A stretch of DNA of 64,000 nt from contig NZ_BPEW01000011.1 of NCBI RefSeq assembly GCF_019654975.1, positions 59,759 through 123,758 of the forward strand. The letters run 5' to 3'. Each line of letters starts with the position of its first letter. Within the stretch, counting starts at the first letter, position 1. Shown here one piece after another: positions 62,277 through 64,000 of the stretch. The DNA is from Shewanella sp. c952 (GTDB taxonomy: Bacteria; Pseudomonadota; Gammaproteobacteria; Enterobacterales; Shewanellaceae). The notes under the pieces were generated by a model that worked only from the letters and a program-made list of their open reading frames with translations, searched no databases and was not told where the DNA came from. A program made the position numbers and the translations under genes.

Positions 62277-63995
62277 CTAGTGCTTGATCATGACTTCCAA
62301 CAATGCTGTCTTTTCGAGTGGTTTGTGAAAGAAATAGCCTTGAATACTGTCGACCTCTTTTTCACTGACAAAAGCCAGTTGAAGATGGCTTTCGACCCCT
62401 TCAACCGTAACATCTAAATTCAAAGCCCGACTTAACGCAACCACAGCAGAAACTAAAGCCGCCTGCTTTTTATCGTTAACATCTCTAATGAAGCTTTTGT
62501 CTATCTTAATAATATCTACAGGAAATTCACTTAAATAGGATAAAGATGAATAACCCGTACCAAAATCATCAATTGCAATTTTGATCCCAAGCTCACGTAA
62601 TTGGCTTAAAGAGTTAATCAAATGCACCTGCTCTTTCATTAGCAACGATTCGGTAATTTCTAAGGTTAGCTTATGAAAAGGGAACCCTTCAGGGCGAATT
62701 TTGGTTGCTGTTTCAGTAATTGAATTAATTAGACAGTCTTGGAGATCATGGGACCAAAATTCAAATGTAGAGACATTAATAGACATCCCAACATCCAGTC
62801 CTAGCGCTTCAAATTCAAGTAACGTTTTCATGGCCTCAACACGCACCCAACGCCCTAATTCAATAATTAAACCACTTGCTTCTGCTGCTGAAATAAACTC
62901 GTCAGGCCTGACTAATCGGCCATCATGTCGCCAACGAACGAGAGCTTCGACATGGCGAATTTTATGTTGTTTGGCACACACTATTGGCTGGTAGTGCAAT
63001 TCAAATGCATCATTTTCAATCGCCAACTTCAGTGCATTAGTTAATTCTGCCGTTCTCTCAGCATCTGATTGCATCTGATCATTAAAAAAGTGAAACTGGT
63101 TTCGACCTTGCTCTTTGGCGCAAAATAACGCTTGATCGGCACAGTTCAGCAGCTGCTCTAAGCTACATGCATCTTGAGGAAATCGGCTAATACCAGCACT
63201 CAATCGAGTAAACACCCGTTGATGAGAATCTAGCAAATATTCTTGTGAAACGACTTGGTTTAGTTGCTGAACTAACTTTGACAACACCTCGGGGCGCACT
63301 TCATCAGGAATAATGAGCGCAAACTCATCCCCACCAAGTTGCCCTAAAACGTCGTTCTTTCCCATGCAGGCTTTAATTCTTTCAGCGACTTGAATTAGGA
63401 CTTCATCTCCGAGTTTGTGGCCTAAGCTGTCATTGATCTGTTTGAAATTGTCCAAATCCATCAGAATAAAGCTGAAGCAAGCATTTGGATTCAGTGTTGA
63501 CATTTTGATCTGTTGTTCAATTTTCTCAAACAGATGTGGTCGATTCGCTAATTGAGTTAACGGATCAAACTTTGCCTGATAATGAATAATTTCAGCAGCT
63601 GATTTCTTATCGGTAATATCAGCAAAAATCCAAGCGTAGGAAAATTCGGTCTCACCTGTATCTTTAAATGCAGTAACATTCACATCGGCGCAAAATATAC
63701 TGTTGTCAGCTCGGCGGCCTAATAACTCACCTTGCCACGCGTTACCTGTTTTTATCTGCTGAAACAGCTCAATGAGCTCTTCCTTGGAGGATTCTCCAAA
63801 GACAAGCTGTGGTGCAAACTCAGAAAGTTCAGATTGAGTGGAACCGAGTGTATTAAAAAATGAAGGGTTGGCATCTGACGAATCCCCACAAAAAGACAAA
63901 TAGAAATAATGAGATAGGAAAAATAATAAGGAACATTCATGGCATTTGGTGATCAAATTTATCGCCAAACAAAAATTACCACGAGTAAATGCCAT
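62277..63995 (-). CDS. PAS-GGDEF-EAL cyclic-di-GMP protein, 5' end interrupted
   Basis: The frame encodes up to 572 residues: a PAS remnant (about residues 38-125), a GGDEF domain (about 135-295) with intact GGDEF but no RxxD inhibitory site, and an EAL domain (about 315-570) with EALVRW, the DDFGTGYSSL loop, KIDKSF and EGVES, so phosphodiesterase activity is expected. The first ~37 residues do not look like PAS or any sensor; the PAS fold joins mid-way at DANPSFFNTLG. I infer that the true 5' part was lost or displaced by an insertion, whose palindromic end overlaps the apparent start. The real start codon is unclear. Confidence 0.82.
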   Translation of the reverse strand: MAFTRGNFCLAINLITKCHECSLLFFLSHYFYLSFCGDSSDANPSFFNTLGSTQSELSEFAPQLVFGESSKEELIELFQQIKTGNAWQGELLGRRADNSIFCADVNVTAFKDTGETEFSYAWIFADITDKKSAAEIIHYQAKFDPLTQLANRPHLFEKIEQQIKMSTLNPNACFSFILMDLDNFKQINDSLGHKLGDEVLIQVAERIKACMGKNDVLGQLGGDEFALIIPDEVRPEVLSKLVQQLNQVVSQEYLLDSHQRVFTRLSAGISRFPQDACSLEQLLNCADQALFCAKEQGRNQFHFFNDQMQSDAERTAELTNALKLAIENDAFELHYQPIVCAKQHKIRHVEALVRWRHDGRLVRPDEFISAAEASGLIIELGRWVRVEAMKTLLEFEALGLDVGMSINVSTFEFWSHDLQDCLINSITETATKIRPEGFPFHKLTLEITESLLMKEQVHLINSLSQLRELGIKIAIDDFGTGYSSLSYLSEFPVDIIKIDKSFIRDVNDKKQAALVSAVVALSRALNLDVTVEGVESHLQLAFVSEKEVDSIQGYFFHKPLEKTALLEVMIKH

Positions 63996-64000
63996 GAATG
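63934..64000. repeat. 67-bp palindromic element at the window edge
   Basis: A perfect 14-bp inverted repeat CATTCATGGCATTT (63934-63947) / AAATGCCATGAATG (63987-64000) encloses an inner imperfect palindrome GGTGATCAAATTTATCGCC (63948-63966). It begins where the GGDEF-EAL reading frame stops looking like its family. Could be an end of a mobile element or a MITE-like hairpin. Confidence 0.7.

Overview
The window reads as a chromosomal segment of a marine gammaproteobacterium, most likely a Shewanella. I infer this from the eicosapentaenoic acid (EPA) polyketide-synthase cluster pfaR-A-B-C-D with a nearby pfaE, and from a set of small conserved families typical of that lineage: DUF3549, DUF3301, DUF2310, DUF3192, DUF2789, Syd, long-form QueF and RsmS. 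No taxonomic search could be run. I saw no tRNA, rRNA, CRISPR array or complete insertion sequence.

Region 1 (1-9.7 kb) is a conserved housekeeping neighbourhood with an accessory insert. After DUF3549/DUF3301 come diverged repeats and one orphan gene ending inside an attC-like hairpin, which looks like a lone integron cassette. The 1.6 kb with no protein genes that follows holds two tandem minus-strand CsrB-family sRNAs. Each has many GGA motifs, a rho-independent terminator, and a GacA/UvrY-type palindrome exactly 169 bp (centre to centre) from its -10 box. Then come DUF962, an acetyltransferase, DUF2789, DUF3192, DUF2310, syd and queF.

Region 2 (9.7-36.2 kb) holds a LysR regulator divergent from an SdsA1-type alkyl sulfatase, the phosphopantetheinyl transferase pfaE, a remnant of an EF-G-like gene, a large TonB-dependent receptor, and the EPA cluster. 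PfaE should activate the six tandem ACPs of PfaA. PfaA (KS, AT, 6xACP, KR, DH-like), PfaB (AT), PfaC (KS, chain-length factor, two FabA-like DHs) and PfaD (enoyl reductase) together build EPA. pfaR-A-B-C are joined by three 1-base TAATG overlaps, while pfaD is set off by a 195-bp gap containing stem-loops. PfaR looks like a domesticated IS481-type transposase.

Region 3 (36.2-53.5 kb) is a mixture: two small genes, a CHASE4-like/GGDEF diguanylate cyclase, a TetR regulator, an LpxR-type lipid A deacylase, a penicillin/AHL acylase, an RhlE-like helicase, a TPR protein, an M20 amidohydrolase, a siderophore receptor behind a Fur box, and a GlyGly-CTERM protein.

Region 4 (53.5-64 kb) contains a PepSY / response regulator / histidine kinase operon and a DUF3300 gene. 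A 16-bp direct-repeat motif lies exactly 11 nt upstream of the -10 box of three promoters here: the operon itself, the DUF3300 gene and the GlyGly-CTERM gene. It is the likely binding site of the local regulator. The segment ends with an LRR-protein kinase divergent from an ABC1/AarF kinase, a DUF599 protein, RsmS, and a GGDEF-EAL protein whose 5' end is interrupted next to a palindrome at the window edge. An interspersed repeat of about 95 bp occurs three times (near 5.1, 49.0 and 60.9 kb).
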